Assembly: GCF_018918265.1 (NCBI RefSeq)
Contig: NZ_JAHLQC010000013.1
Coordinates: 50,483-114,482 of the forward strand
Source of the DNA: Falcatimonas sp. MSJ-15
GTDB taxonomy: Bacteria > Bacillota > Clostridia > Lachnospirales > Lachnospiraceae
Length of the DNA: 64,000 nt
Reading direction: 5' to 3'
Of this stretch, positions 25,512-34,946 are shown piece by piece; the stretch's first letter is position 1, and the number at the start of each line of letters is the position of its first letter. Below the pieces are notes generated by a model that worked only from the letters and a program-made list of their open reading frames with translations, did no database searches and was not told the origin of the DNA. The position numbers were made by a program, and so were the translations under genes.

Positions 25512-27602
25512 ATGATGCGTAAGAAACTAAATGGATATATGACTGTATTCTCATCTTTATGTTTTGCATTAATCGTGAGCCTTATAACAGTCTGCATAGA
25601 TGGAGCAAGACTCCAGGGCGCAAGAGCACTTGCATATATGATAAACGATCTGAGTCTTGACACACTTATGTCATATTATTCCAAGCCGCTTTTTGAAGAA
25701 TATCAGCTTCTGTTCCTGGATGCAGGTTTTGGTGAGAATAAAGTCGATGAAAATAAAATAAAAGAGATTGTAATGAACAATGCAGTCGAGAATATGGAAA
25801 AACCTGACAACATTCTTATACCATATACCAGTTATCTGAGTGCAGATATTGCAGAATTTGACATAACCAATATGGTAAAAGCAGTAGATAACAGCGGTAA
25901 AATAATGGAAAAAGAGATCACAGAATATATGAAATATGCTTATCCTGCTGAATTACTAACAGACTTTGAAAAAACAGCAGATGACTTAAAGAATGCAGAA
26001 GACAAAAAAGACACAAATGATGAACATAAGAGCCTTGAAAAAGCAATAAGAAATCAGAATAACAAGATATTTGAACTTATTGAAAAAGTTGATGGAATTC
26101 GTACAAAAAAAGGATCAATATCAGTAAGTGGAGGAACACCTGATATAGTTACAACATACGCCAAGAAGATAATGTATTATGACAAATCAATGTCACAGAC
26201 AGGAATCAATAATGCAGACATATATAACGCAATATCGCCATTATATATAGAGCTTAACAAGACATTTAAAGATATAACGGATAAATATAATGAGATACTT
26301 GATAAGCCGGAAGCAGAGAGACAATATGATATGAATGATGAATATATTAATAATACAATATCAGCACTAATTAATAATACAAAAGAAGCCAGAGAAGAAA
26401 CTGAAGCAGCTCTTACGATACTTGCACAGATAAGAGAAGCATCAGACGATGTTGAAAAGAAAAAAGATGAAGCAAAGAAGAAAATAGATAATAAAGATGC
26501 TGATGAAGATACAAAAAATACTCTCAAACAGACAATAGACGATATGTGTGAAGGCGGATGCATATTTGATGAAGATGAGATGGAATCAGGACTTAGACAT
26601 AATCTTTCAATATATTCCCAGATTATAGAATTAGAGAATATATCATCAACTAATACAACCAGTGAAAATATAAATAGCAGAATACAGGCAATAAACAATT
26701 GTGAAGATTACGCAAAGACACTAAAGATAAGAGAATTGTCATTTGACTATTCAAAATTTGATGTAAATTCATCAAGTAGTGCAGATGATATCTTAGATTC
26801 AATAGAAGACTTCTTAGATAATGGGATATTATCACTTGTAATTGATGATACATCAACCCTGTCAGAAGCATCACTATCAGTCACACCTAATGCGGTTATA
26901 GAAGGTGACACAGATGTAGAGACAGTTAATCCGGTATATGGAAAATTCCTCACCACACAATATGCACTCGACTATTTTGATAATTATCTTGAAGACAATA
27001 GCGATAATACGATTAAGTACGAGTTAGAATACATACTCTGTGGTGAGAAGACAGACAAAGGTAATCTGACAGAAACAGTATTAAAACTGGCAGCAATAAG
27101 AGAAGCAGCCAATCTGGCATACCTTTTTTCAAGCCCTTCAAAGATGCAGGAAGCAATGACACTTGCAACAACTCTTGTAGGATTCACAGGAATCTATCCA
27201 CTTATAAAAGTCACACAGCTTGCGATAATAGCACTGTGGGCTTATGCTGAAGGGATAATGGACGCAAGAGTGCTTCTTGCCGGAGGCAAAGTTGATATAA
27301 TGAAGACGGAAGACACATGGATGCTGTCGCTTGATAATCTTATGAATAAAGATATCAAGAATAATACAAAGCAAAGCGATTCAGGATATACATACAAACA
27401 ATATCTCCAATTTATGCTATATCTTAAGAATGAAGAAACTGTCATTGTACGTATGATGGATCTCATAGAAGAAAAAATGCATAAATTAGGTTATACAGGC
27501 TTTGCGATGAAGAACTGTATCTACTCACTAGATACTACAAGTAGTTATGATATAAGAAATGGTAATAGAAATATAAAAGTTATAGCTCATAAAAATTATT
27601 AA
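25512..27602 (+). CDS. TadE/G-associated large protein (DUF5702-like)
   Basis: A 696-residue protein anchored by an N-terminal helix (MTVFSSLCFALIVSLITVC, about 10-30) directly followed by IDGARLQGARALAYM, the pattern I associate with DUF5702 proteins of Firmicute Tad loci. A long charged helical region (about 150-420, many Glu/Lys, coiled-coil-like) lies outside, and two hydrophobic stretches occur near 545-580. It resembles an oversized TadG-like pseudopilin without the leader cleavage motif. It follows the pilin gene by 10 bases. Precise role unknown. Confidence 0.65.
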   Translation: MMRKKLNGYMTVFSSLCFALIVSLITVCIDGARLQGARALAYMINDLSLDTLMSYYSKPLFEEYQLLFLDAGFGENKVDENKIKEIVMNNAVENMEKPDNILIPYTSYLSADIAEFDITNMVKAVDNSGKIMEKEITEYMKYAYPAELLTDFEKTADDLKNAEDKKDTNDEHKSLEKAIRNQNNKIFELIEKVDGIRTKKGSISVSGGTPDIVTTYAKKIMYYDKSMSQTGINNADIYNAISPLYIELNKTFKDITDKYNEILDKPEAERQYDMNDEYINNTISALINNTKEAREETEAALTILAQIREASDDVEKKKDEAKKKIDNKDADEDTKNTLKQTIDDMCEGGCIFDEDEMESGLRHNLSIYSQIIELENISSTNTTSENINSRIQAINNCEDYAKTLKIRELSFDYSKFDVNSSSSADDILDSIEDFLDNGILSLVIDDTSTLSEASLSVTPNAVIEGDTDVETVNPVYGKFLTTQYALDYFDNYLEDNSDNTIKYELEYILCGEKTDKGNLTETVLKLAAIREAANLAYLFSSPSKMQEAMTLATTLVGFTGIYPLIKVTQLAIIALWAYAEGIMDARVLLAGGKVDIMKTEDTWMLSLDNLMNKDIKNNTKQSDSGYTYKQYLQFMLYLKNEETVIVRMMDLIEEKMHKLGYTGFAMKNCIYSLDTTSSYDIRNGNRNIKVIAHKNY

Positions 27603-27699
27603 GTGTAAAATAATCTGTCGCAAATAAAATAAAATGAGCTAAAAACAGAGAAAAAGACTTATCGTACCATCTGCAATTAATAATGCTCAAAATCAAAAA

Positions 27700-27740
27700 A
27701 TGTATAAGCAAAAATATAATTAATATTTTTGCTTATACAT
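27700..27740. promoter_or_regulatory. Perfect 18-bp intra-operon hairpin
   Basis: ATGTATAAGCAAAAATAT, five loop bases AATTA, then the exact complement at 27723-27740. No T-run follows. It lies 24 bases before the next Tad gene and could be an RNA processing or stability element separating pilin-region from downstream messages. Confidence 0.5.
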
Positions 27741-27764
27741 ATATGAACAGAGAGGTGAATCAGG

Positions 27765-28700
27765 ATGTTCTCTTCTTTTAGACAGGAACAGTCAAAAAAT
27801 ATATTAGAAAACCAAAATAAAAAAGTAATTAAAAATAAAAATACAAAAGAAAAAAATGGGTCTCTCCAGGTATCCCAAACCAACAAAGAAAAGACTGTAA
27901 CAGGCAAAAAGGAGAGAAGATCCGGGTTCATCAGGACTCTTGATGGGGTAGTAACAGTAGAAGCCTCATTCGTTCTGCCATTTGTACTTATAGCACTTGC
28001 TGCAATTATGTTTCTCATTGAAGTGGTAGTATTCTCAATGAAAGTACAGTTTGCCCTGTATACAACTGCCAGGACAATGTCAGCATATTCCTACAACATA
28101 GACGATCCATCCGCCTCACTGTCAGACGCAGCAGCAACAGCGATGGTAATTAACAATGTTGGAAGTGAAGCGATTAATCATGCCAATGTTATAGGTAATG
28201 TGGCAGGAATATATATGATTAACTCTAAGATACTAAAAGACAATAAAGACATAGATCTTGTCGCATCATACAATATAAGAGTGCCATTTGATATGTTAAA
28301 ACTTATGCCAATACATATAGTACAAAGAGCCAAAGTAAGAGGTTTCGTTGGGTATGATTGCCTTAATGATGATGATAAAGACAAAGACGATGAACAGATA
28401 GTATATATTACAAGAACAGGAAAAGTATATCATCTTCACAGAGATTGTACATATATACAGCCGGTAGTCTATACAGTAAATGAATCAGAGATTAGTTCAA
28501 AACGTAACGAATCAGGAGCTAAATATTATAGATGTGAGATATGTGAAGATACACCGGTAACAGATCATAACGTATATATAACACAATATGGAACTGCATG
28601 GCATACAGATGCGAATTGCACAGCTATTAAAAAAGGAGTTCAGGCAATCAAGATAAGTGAAATTGGAAATAGAACACCATGTTCAAAATGTGGACAATAG
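27765..28700 (+). CDS. TadE-like pseudopilin with duplicated Cys/His C-terminal motif
   Basis: A 311-residue protein with a basic 60-residue leader ending RTLDG, then VVTVEASFVLPFVLIAL (Gly61 at -1, Glu66 at +5), the TadE-type leader and helix. The C-terminal 100 residues carry two copies of a motif: VYITRTGKVYHLHRDC ... CEIC and VYITQYGTAWHTDANC ... CSKC, each with His, Cys and a CxxC pair, which could bind zinc. This unit is seen at the end of various Firmicute surface proteins, but its role in a pilus is unknown. AGAGAGGTGA precedes the ATG. Confidence 0.72.
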   Translation: MFSSFRQEQSKNILENQNKKVIKNKNTKEKNGSLQVSQTNKEKTVTGKKERRSGFIRTLDGVVTVEASFVLPFVLIALAAIMFLIEVVVFSMKVQFALYTTARTMSAYSYNIDDPSASLSDAAATAMVINNVGSEAINHANVIGNVAGIYMINSKILKDNKDIDLVASYNIRVPFDMLKLMPIHIVQRAKVRGFVGYDCLNDDDKDKDDEQIVYITRTGKVYHLHRDCTYIQPVVYTVNESEISSKRNESGAKYYRCEICEDTPVTDHNVYITQYGTAWHTDANCTAIKKGVQAIKISEIGNRTPCSKCGQ

Positions 28701-28761
28701 CATAGTAGATTTACAATACATAAAACGGTTAAATAATTAATAATTAACAAGGAGAAACGAT

Positions 28762-29178
28762 ATGGTGATAATAAAAATAATAATAATGTTGATACTTGCT
28801 TTAGAAGCAATAATGGATATAAAGACCAGAAAAGTACACATTGTGGCACCGGTATTAATTGCTATATGTGCGGTAACCTATAATATTATATCAGGTAACA
28901 TAAGTGTAGGATATATAATAACAGTGCTGCTTATAAGTACAATATTTGTGGCAGCAGGAATTGGCTTTAAGAAAAGTATTGGAATGGGAGATGCACTTAT
29001 ATTAGCATCACTTACAATGCTTACAGGAACGAAGATAATGTATATCGCAATGGCATCTTCAATATGCATGGTAATTATATCAGGCATATTAGTAATATTA
29101 AAAAAAGCTGACCGAACAACGAAGATGCCATTTGTTCCATGCATACTGGCAGGCTACATAATGCAGGTGATATTATGA
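28762..29178 (+). CDS. Prepilin peptidase (second copy)
   Basis: A second 138-residue A24-type aspartic peptidase in the same operon, with Asp19 in EAIMDIKTRKV and Asp77 in GMGDALIL, and about four membrane helices. It is divergent from the copy at 20461. It may serve the TadE-like pseudopilins (genes on either side) while the other serves Flp, as TadV-like pairs do elsewhere; that division is inferred. The stop overlaps the next start as ATGA. Confidence 0.82.
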   Translation: MVIIKIIIMLILALEAIMDIKTRKVHIVAPVLIAICAVTYNIISGNISVGYIITVLLISTIFVAAGIGFKKSIGMGDALILASLTMLTGTKIMYIAMASSICMVIISGILVILKKADRTTKMPFVPCILAGYIMQVIL

Positions 29179-29846
29179 TAATGAATGATAGATGTAAAGC
29201 AAAAATAATAACAAATAATGTCTCAAAAACAAAACCTGAAATAACGACAAATAATGCCTCAAAAACAAAACCTGAAATAACGACAAATAATACCCAGAAA
29301 ACAAAACCTGAAATAACGACAAATAATGTCTCAAAAACAAAAACTAAAATGACGACAAATAATGTCCAAAAAATAAAAATTAAAAACCCAGCAGACGTTA
29401 AAAAAAAGAACTCTTTTAAAAAAAATATGCAAAAAATGTTGGATGCAAAACTTGAAGCAAGTCTTACAGTTGAAGCATCACTAATAGTTCCGGTAGCAAT
29501 AATGATATTTGCAATGGTAATATTAGCATGTATAAAATTGTATGATAATAGTGTTATAGAAGCCTACTCAATAATAACCAGAGTAGAGTATGCACAATAT
29601 AATGATTATGGCGAAGATAGACTAAAAGAGATAACAGAGAATATGAAAAAAAGCCTGGATGAAGCAACAATATCAATACAGCTTGAACAATTCGAACTTG
29701 ATACAACATTTTTAAAATATAATATTAATATAAAAGACAATTTTTTCACTGATAAGACAAGAGGAATATTAAAAGAAGACAGTTCAGAATATGTTCGTCT
29801 ACAACACTTTTACAAAGAATTCACCAATAAAAAAGACAAAGAATAG
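29175..29846 (+). CDS. TadE-like pseudopilin with N-terminal 12-residue repeats
   Basis: A 223-residue protein. The first 75 residues hold about five copies of a 12-residue repeat (consensus ITTNNxSKTKPE), unusually long for a cytoplasmic leader. The pseudopilin signature follows as KLEASLTVEASLIVPVAI (Ala/Ser cleavage site, Glu at +5) and a single membrane helix, then an extracytoplasmic helical part. The start ATG 29175 overlaps the preceding stop (ATGA), so it is translationally coupled; the ATG at 29139 lies inside the peptidase gene. Confidence 0.72.
   Translation: MIMNDRCKAKIITNNVSKTKPEITTNNASKTKPEITTNNTQKTKPEITTNNVSKTKTKMTTNNVQKIKIKNPADVKKKNSFKKNMQKMLDAKLEASLTVEASLIVPVAIMIFAMVILACIKLYDNSVIEAYSIITRVEYAQYNDYGEDRLKEITENMKKSLDEATISIQLEQFELDTTFLKYNINIKDNFFTDKTRGILKEDSSEYVRLQHFYKEFTNKKDKE
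29206..29390 (+). repeat. 36-bp tandem repeat inside coding sequence
   Basis: About five copies of a 36-base unit (start ATAACGACAAATAATG, then CTCAAAAACAAAACCTGAA). The second to fourth are nearly identical and the outer ones diverged. The unit length keeps the frame, so copy-number change would alter only the length of the N-terminal segment. Confidence 0.85.
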
Positions 29847-29905
29847 ATATAAGAGTGAAACTCACTAAGTACCTAAAATGTATAAAAGACGAGGAGAATA
29901 TAAAA

Positions 29906-31894
29906 ATGGAAGAAGCAAAATATATAAGAGAAGCAGATAAAAGTTATATGAGTTTTGCGATAGCAAAAGACAGACTGCTGCCACAGTATCATATCAAGAT
30001 GATATCAGAGAATTATATGGAATATATAATTCAGGCAGATACACTGGATGTTAACAGCGAACTGATTCTTAACTATAATATTACATCAATGCGTGCGTTA
30101 TCAGCATCTATAGGTAAGAATATGATAACATCAGAACTTATAAAAAATCTTATATATGACCTTAAAAATATGTCAAAAGAAATAACAAGATATATGTTAG
30201 ATATCAATAACATCTGTCTTGATACAGATAAGATAATGATAGATAACATACGAGGACATTTTTCTTTTATATATTATCCATGTGAGAATAAGACATTTAT
30301 ACAGAGCATGCAAGACCTTATAGATGATCTCATACAATATGTAGATTATACAGACAGAATATCAGTTGAGAGCATATATGCACTATATGGTGTTCTAAGA
30401 CAACCAAACTGCTCATTTGAAGATATGTTAGAAGTATTTAATAACGCAGGCATTAATAATTCTAATAATATGGTAAATAATAATATTAATGCGATGAACA
30501 ATGCTAATTCTTATGGTGGCAATAATCAGGGGAATAACACAGAATACTGCTTTAATAATGCAGGTGCTAATATGAACAGCAATAACATCGACAATAATAG
30601 AACCGGCTATAATGACAATAATTCTAACAATAGTAATATTTACAATAATACTAATAATTCATACAATAATAATTCATGCAATAATACTTCATATAATAAT
30701 AGTACATACAATAACTTAAATACTCAATATAATAACACATACAACAACAATACTTCATATAGTAACGATAACAATAATTATAATGCTAATATCTACAGCA
30801 ATGATGACATATACAATGCTATTAATGAAGAAAATAATAATATCCATAACAAAAAATCATTAAAAGACAGATTCCTAAAAAATAAATCCAAAAAAGAATC
30901 TAATAATAAAGCACAGACAGATATGCAGTCACAATATGGAACAGCACAACCACAACAGAACAATATAAATGCAGTTACAGATATGCAAAACTTAGATGCT
31001 GCAGCCAGCACAACAATACCACCGACATTCATAATATCAGTTATAGCACTCATATCATCAGTGATAGCGGCGATTGTAATAAAAGCATATATGCCAAGAA
31101 AGATATGCCTTGTGGCGGCTATTATAAGTGCGGCATTAATGGTATTAATATATCGCAAGAATGAAGATGCAATCAAAAATTATAAGTTTGCTAACAGATC
31201 AAAAAATAAAGCAGACAAAAATAAAGAGAAGAATAACGATAACAATAATTCATATAATGATATGTACAACAATAATGATTGGTATAACAATCTTAATAAT
31301 GGCATAGATAACAATACATTCGCTAATAACTGTAATAACAGCGAATATATATCTGCTTATAATCCATCAGACATGAATAATCAGACATTCAATAATAACT
31401 ATACTAACGCAGGAATGCCACAGAATAACAATTATACTAATGCAGGAATGTCACAGAATAATAACATAGACAACCAGAATATGTCTAACAATTATGCTTA
31501 TGACAATATGTCATCTTATGAACAGACAACTGTTCTTAGAGAAGAAGGAACAACAGTACTTAATGACTGCATAAGCCATGTATTTAAGGAAAGTTACCTT
31601 GAATATATAGACGATAATGAACGCCAAATCTATGGTGGCAATATCACAATAAGACAAGATAATATGCTTATAGGCAGCAGTAATATCTGCGATTATGTGA
31701 TAGATAACCCGGCAATAAGCCGCAATCATGCAAGAATATCAAGAATCGGAGACAAATATTACATGACAGACTTAGACTCAACTAATGGAACATTCATTAA
31801 TGGAATCAGAATGAACAAAAGTGAGACTAAGGAACTAAATAGTGGAGAAGAAGTCATGATAGGACGCATCAGATTCCGATTTGTATGCAATTAA
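29906..31894 (+). CDS. FHA-domain protein with Asn-rich linkers and membrane hairpin (DUF6382-like)
   Basis: A 662-residue protein: an N-terminal domain (about 1-185; EADKSYMSFAIAKD onward, which I associate with DUF6382), a strongly Asn-rich low-complexity region (about 190-310), two adjacent membrane helices near 385-425, another Asn-rich linker with repeats such as NNNYTNAGM, and a C-terminal FHA domain (about 575-660) with IGSSNICDYVIDNPAISRNH and DSTNGTFING, which binds phosphothreonine. It is the last Tad operon gene and may link pilus assembly to Ser/Thr kinase signals. ATG 29906 has GAGGAG 9 bases upstream; GTG 29855 is an alternative. Confidence 0.8.
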   Translation: MEEAKYIREADKSYMSFAIAKDRLLPQYHIKMISENYMEYIIQADTLDVNSELILNYNITSMRALSASIGKNMITSELIKNLIYDLKNMSKEITRYMLDINNICLDTDKIMIDNIRGHFSFIYYPCENKTFIQSMQDLIDDLIQYVDYTDRISVESIYALYGVLRQPNCSFEDMLEVFNNAGINNSNNMVNNNINAMNNANSYGGNNQGNNTEYCFNNAGANMNSNNIDNNRTGYNDNNSNNSNIYNNTNNSYNNNSCNNTSYNNSTYNNLNTQYNNTYNNNTSYSNDNNNYNANIYSNDDIYNAINEENNNIHNKKSLKDRFLKNKSKKESNNKAQTDMQSQYGTAQPQQNNINAVTDMQNLDAAASTTIPPTFIISVIALISSVIAAIVIKAYMPRKICLVAAIISAALMVLIYRKNEDAIKNYKFANRSKNKADKNKEKNNDNNNSYNDMYNNNDWYNNLNNGIDNNTFANNCNNSEYISAYNPSDMNNQTFNNNYTNAGMPQNNNYTNAGMSQNNNIDNQNMSNNYAYDNMSSYEQTTVLREEGTTVLNDCISHVFKESYLEYIDDNERQIYGGNITIRQDNMLIGSSNICDYVIDNPAISRNHARISRIGDKYYMTDLDSTNGTFINGIRMNKSETKELNSGEEVMIGRIRFRFVCN

Positions 31895-31970
31895 AAATCT
31901 TATAGTTTTTATAGATTTTAAAATGAATTATCGACTTACGATATACAATTATATAACAATATGTAAACGA

Positions 31971-31999
31971 TTGAATTTGCCAAAATGCTATGTTAAAAT
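31971..31999 (+). promoter_or_regulatory. Sigma-A promoter of rhomboid gene
   Basis: TTGAAT at 31971, 17 bases, TAAAAT at 31994. It separates the rhomboid gene from the Tad operon. Confidence 0.55.
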
Positions 32000-32039
32000 A
32001 GGGAATGAAAACACAATAAAATACAGGTGGTGATGCAGA

Positions 32040-33041
32040 GTGCAAAACAGGATATTAACAGCAATAATTAATAGAGGATATACACTTATAAGAACAGATA
32101 ATAGCTGTATCAATCTGCTTTTATCTAAAGAACACATGATAATATTAATAGATGTTCAAAATGGAATGAATGTTACACCAGAATTTTTTACTATGATTAA
32201 TAACGTAGCTGTTGGATTTTTGCAAAAAAGAGGAATACAAAATTGCGATATTATAAAACTTATATTCACAGACAATGTGGCAAAAGTAAGAGAAAGTCTG
32301 TACTTTGATAACTCTTACTGGATAATTGATACAATAAGTAAAAGACTTATGGTATATGAAGATCAGCCATACGACTTTGGAGGATTAAGAACAGTCATAG
32401 AAGATGCGGTACTTGGTAAAGTAACAAAGCCTAAGAGAACACTAAGAGATATGCCGATTGTGACACTTGCACTTATAGCTGTTAATATAATATATTTTAT
32501 TGTAATCTATGAGAATGGTGGATTTAACAATGTTACGATGGTAGAACTAGGCGCAGCATTTACACCATATATAACACAATATGGTGAATATTACAGAATA
32601 TTCACAAGTATGTTTATGCACTTTGGAATAGAACACCTTATAAGCAATATGTTAGCACTTATGGTACTTGGAGAGGCACTTGAGAGATATGTAGGTAAGA
32701 TAAGATTCCTTATTATATACCTTCTAAGCGGGATAATCGGAGGTATAGTATCAGTCGCTTCTTATGCACTAAGAGACAGAATGGTAGTAAGTGCAGGAGC
32801 ATCAGGAGCAGTATTTGGCGTTCTTGGAGCGATTCTTGTAGTTACAATTTTTGGGCATATTAGAAGTGGAGAAGTGAGAATAGATCCAAGGAGACTTATA
32901 ATGTTTGCATTACTAAGTATACTGTCAGGATTCAACGATACAGGAATCGACAACTATGCACATATCGGGGGACTTGTGTCAGGAATCATAATAGCATTAA
33001 TTATGGTTTTAATAACTGACAGATATAAGTCTGCCAAGTGA
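32040..33041 (+). CDS. Rhomboid-family intramembrane serine protease
   Basis: A 333-residue membrane protease: a cytoplasmic N-terminal domain of about 140 residues, then six or seven helices. The conserved features are HFGIEHLISNM in the second helix, nucleophile Ser255 in GASGAVFGVLG and general-base His308 in YAHIGGLVSG, so the enzyme is complete. It starts at GTG with ACAGGTGGTG upstream. The layout matches B. subtilis GluP-like proteins but without TPRs at the C-terminus. Substrates are unknown. Confidence 0.88.
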   Translation: MQNRILTAIINRGYTLIRTDNSCINLLLSKEHMIILIDVQNGMNVTPEFFTMINNVAVGFLQKRGIQNCDIIKLIFTDNVAKVRESLYFDNSYWIIDTISKRLMVYEDQPYDFGGLRTVIEDAVLGKVTKPKRTLRDMPIVTLALIAVNIIYFIVIYENGGFNNVTMVELGAAFTPYITQYGEYYRIFTSMFMHFGIEHLISNMLALMVLGEALERYVGKIRFLIIYLLSGIIGGIVSVASYALRDRMVVSAGASGAVFGVLGAILVVTIFGHIRSGEVRIDPRRLIMFALLSILSGFNDTGIDNYAHIGGLVSGIIIALIMVLITDRYKSAK

Positions 33042-33070
33042 CATAATAAGACAAAACGGAGGGAAAAGGT

Positions 33071-34063
33071 ATGAAAGTAAACATATATTATGGTGGCAGA
33101 GGTCTTGTAGATGATCCTACCAAATTAGTGTTAGAGAAGATGCAGGCAGTATTTGACGAACTGCGTGTTACAACAGAGAGATATAATCTTTTTGAACTTA
33201 AGAACAGTATTACAACACTTCCACAGACAATGAAAGATGCCGATGGAATAATTCTTGCTACAACAATAGAATGGCTTGGAATCGGAGGATATATGCAGCA
33301 GTTCCTTGATGCCTGCTGGCTGTATGGTGACAAAGCAAAGATGAGAAGTTTATATATGTTTCCAGTAGTAATGTCACAGACGTATGGCGAGAGAGAAGGC
33401 GTATATATGCTTCAGAGAGCATGGGACATGATAGGTGGTAAGACATGCGAAGGACTAAGTGCGTATGTAAGTGATACATTAGAATTCGAACTCAATACAG
33501 AATATATGGAAGTTGTTGAGAAAAAAGCAGAAGACATATACAGAGTAATCTCTAAGAAGACAAAGACACTGCCAACAAGTACTAATGAGATAACACAGGC
33601 TGTGATGAAAGACAACCTTGATCTTACACCACAGGAAAGTGAACAATTATCGAAGTATGTATCTAATGATGAATATGTAAAAAAACAAAAAGAAGATATA
33701 GAAGAACTCTCAACACTCTTTATGAGTATGATGGCAACTTCTGACGAGACATCAGAAGGACTTACAGACTATATTGCAGTTCTTAAGAACAGAGCAAAGC
33801 CGGTAGAAGACCTGAATGCCGAATATATGATACATATAAGTGATACGGACGAATGTATACATATTAGAGCAGATGAAGAAGAAGTTACAATAGATAATGA
33901 GCCATGTGAAGACGCAGATGTGACAGGTAAGCTCACATCCGAAGTACTTAAGCAGATCATAGCAGGAGAGCAGACATTTCAAAAAGCATTTATGTCAGGC
34001 GAGATGTCAGCAAAAGGCAATTTTAAAACATTAAGAATGTTAGATCAGATGTTTGGCTTCTGA
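33071..34063 (+). CDS. Flavodoxin-like reductase fused to SCP2-type domain
   Basis: A 330-residue protein with an N-terminal flavodoxin-fold NAD(P)H-dependent FMN reductase-like domain (MKVNIYYGGRGLVDD, GIILATTIEWLGIGG; about 1-165), a charged helical linker and a C-terminal SCP2/sterol-carrier-like lipid-binding domain (about 240-330; GKLTSEVLKQIIAGEQTF and FMSGEMSAKG). The fusion occurs in Clostridia but its substrate is unknown. CGGAGGGAAA precedes the ATG and the gene follows the rhomboid by 29 bases, so it may share its transcript. Its 3' end overlaps the convergent gene by 41 bases. Confidence 0.78.
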   Translation: MKVNIYYGGRGLVDDPTKLVLEKMQAVFDELRVTTERYNLFELKNSITTLPQTMKDADGIILATTIEWLGIGGYMQQFLDACWLYGDKAKMRSLYMFPVVMSQTYGEREGVYMLQRAWDMIGGKTCEGLSAYVSDTLEFELNTEYMEVVEKKAEDIYRVISKKTKTLPTSTNEITQAVMKDNLDLTPQESEQLSKYVSNDEYVKKQKEDIEELSTLFMSMMATSDETSEGLTDYIAVLKNRAKPVEDLNAEYMIHISDTDECIHIRADEEEVTIDNEPCEDADVTGKLTSEVLKQIIAGEQTFQKAFMSGEMSAKGNFKTLRMLDQMFGF

Positions 34064-34805
34064 CATTCTCTTTATATACACAAGGAAGGGTAATAACGAA
34101 TTCATTACCGGAATCTCTAAGATTTCTATGAGTGATTGAACCATTATGTAAAAGAAATATTTTTTTGGCAAAGCACAGAGAAGTTCTTGCACCTTCAAAA
34201 GCGGGAGAGCGATAAAAAGCAGTAAAGATATTATCATTTTTATTCTGCTTGTAATGTTTGTTATTATCCTTTATAACAATTTTAATAATATCTTTTGAAA
34301 AAGACATTCTAAGGTTGACACAGATGTTATCAGAATTGCATGAGAATATAAAATTTAATACATAATAAAGAGCCTGCCATATTTTGATTGTATCAAAAGA
34401 ACAGGATGGAATATGTTTTGTAATAGAATATGTAAAAGAAAAGTTTTTGCTATTAAAAGTATCACGAAAATCCACACATAGATTATTGAAATAGCTATAT
34501 CCATCAAACGTTTCAATCTCTAATTTAGAATTTTCGCATAAGTTTGATATCTCAGATATCATCTTCGTCATACATGCAACATCTTCATTTAACATAGTCC
34601 ATACAGTATCAGAGTTAAAATCAGGATTTTTAAACTGCATAAGCTGGCAGTTACTGTTAATAAGTGTTATTATATTTCTGAATTCATGAGTCAGATGATT
34701 AAGTGAACCTGAATATGAACCAATGATTTTTTCAAAAAGAGCATATAAATCAGGATTGTCGTGTTGAGTTTTTGAAAGAAGATTATATTCGTCTTCACTA
34801 AGCAT
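34023..34805 (-). CDS. Orphan soluble histidine-kinase-like protein
   Basis: A 260-residue cytoplasmic protein with a dimerisation/phosphoacceptor-like segment HLTHEFRNIITLINSNCQLM (His-Glu box) near residue 40 and a C-terminal ATPase-like fold in which the N and G boxes are poorly kept (no GxGxG; ARTSLCFAKKIFLLHNG replaces the G2 region). No sensor or membrane part and no adjacent response regulator. It may be a pseudokinase or an anti-kinase/spore-type phosphotransfer protein. ATG 34805 has GAGAGGTGG 6 bases upstream, better than ATG 34850. It overlaps the 3' end of the convergent gene. Confidence 0.6.
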   Translation of the reverse strand: MLSEDEYNLLSKTQHDNPDLYALFEKIIGSYSGSLNHLTHEFRNIITLINSNCQLMQFKNPDFNSDTVWTMLNEDVACMTKMISEISNLCENSKLEIETFDGYSYFNNLCVDFRDTFNSKNFSFTYSITKHIPSCSFDTIKIWQALYYVLNFIFSCNSDNICVNLRMSFSKDIIKIVIKDNNKHYKQNKNDNIFTAFYRSPAFEGARTSLCFAKKIFLLHNGSITHRNLRDSGNEFVITLPCVYKENVRSQTSDLTFLMF

Positions 34806-34946
34806 GCTTTGCCACCTCTCATAATTAACAGGGTTAGTCCCTGAATACATATAAAGTAGTTTATCACTTAAATGGGCAAATTACAAACATAATTTGTTTA
34901 CAGAAAGTGACAAAATATAAAAAAAGATGTTTAAGGAGGAATAAAA

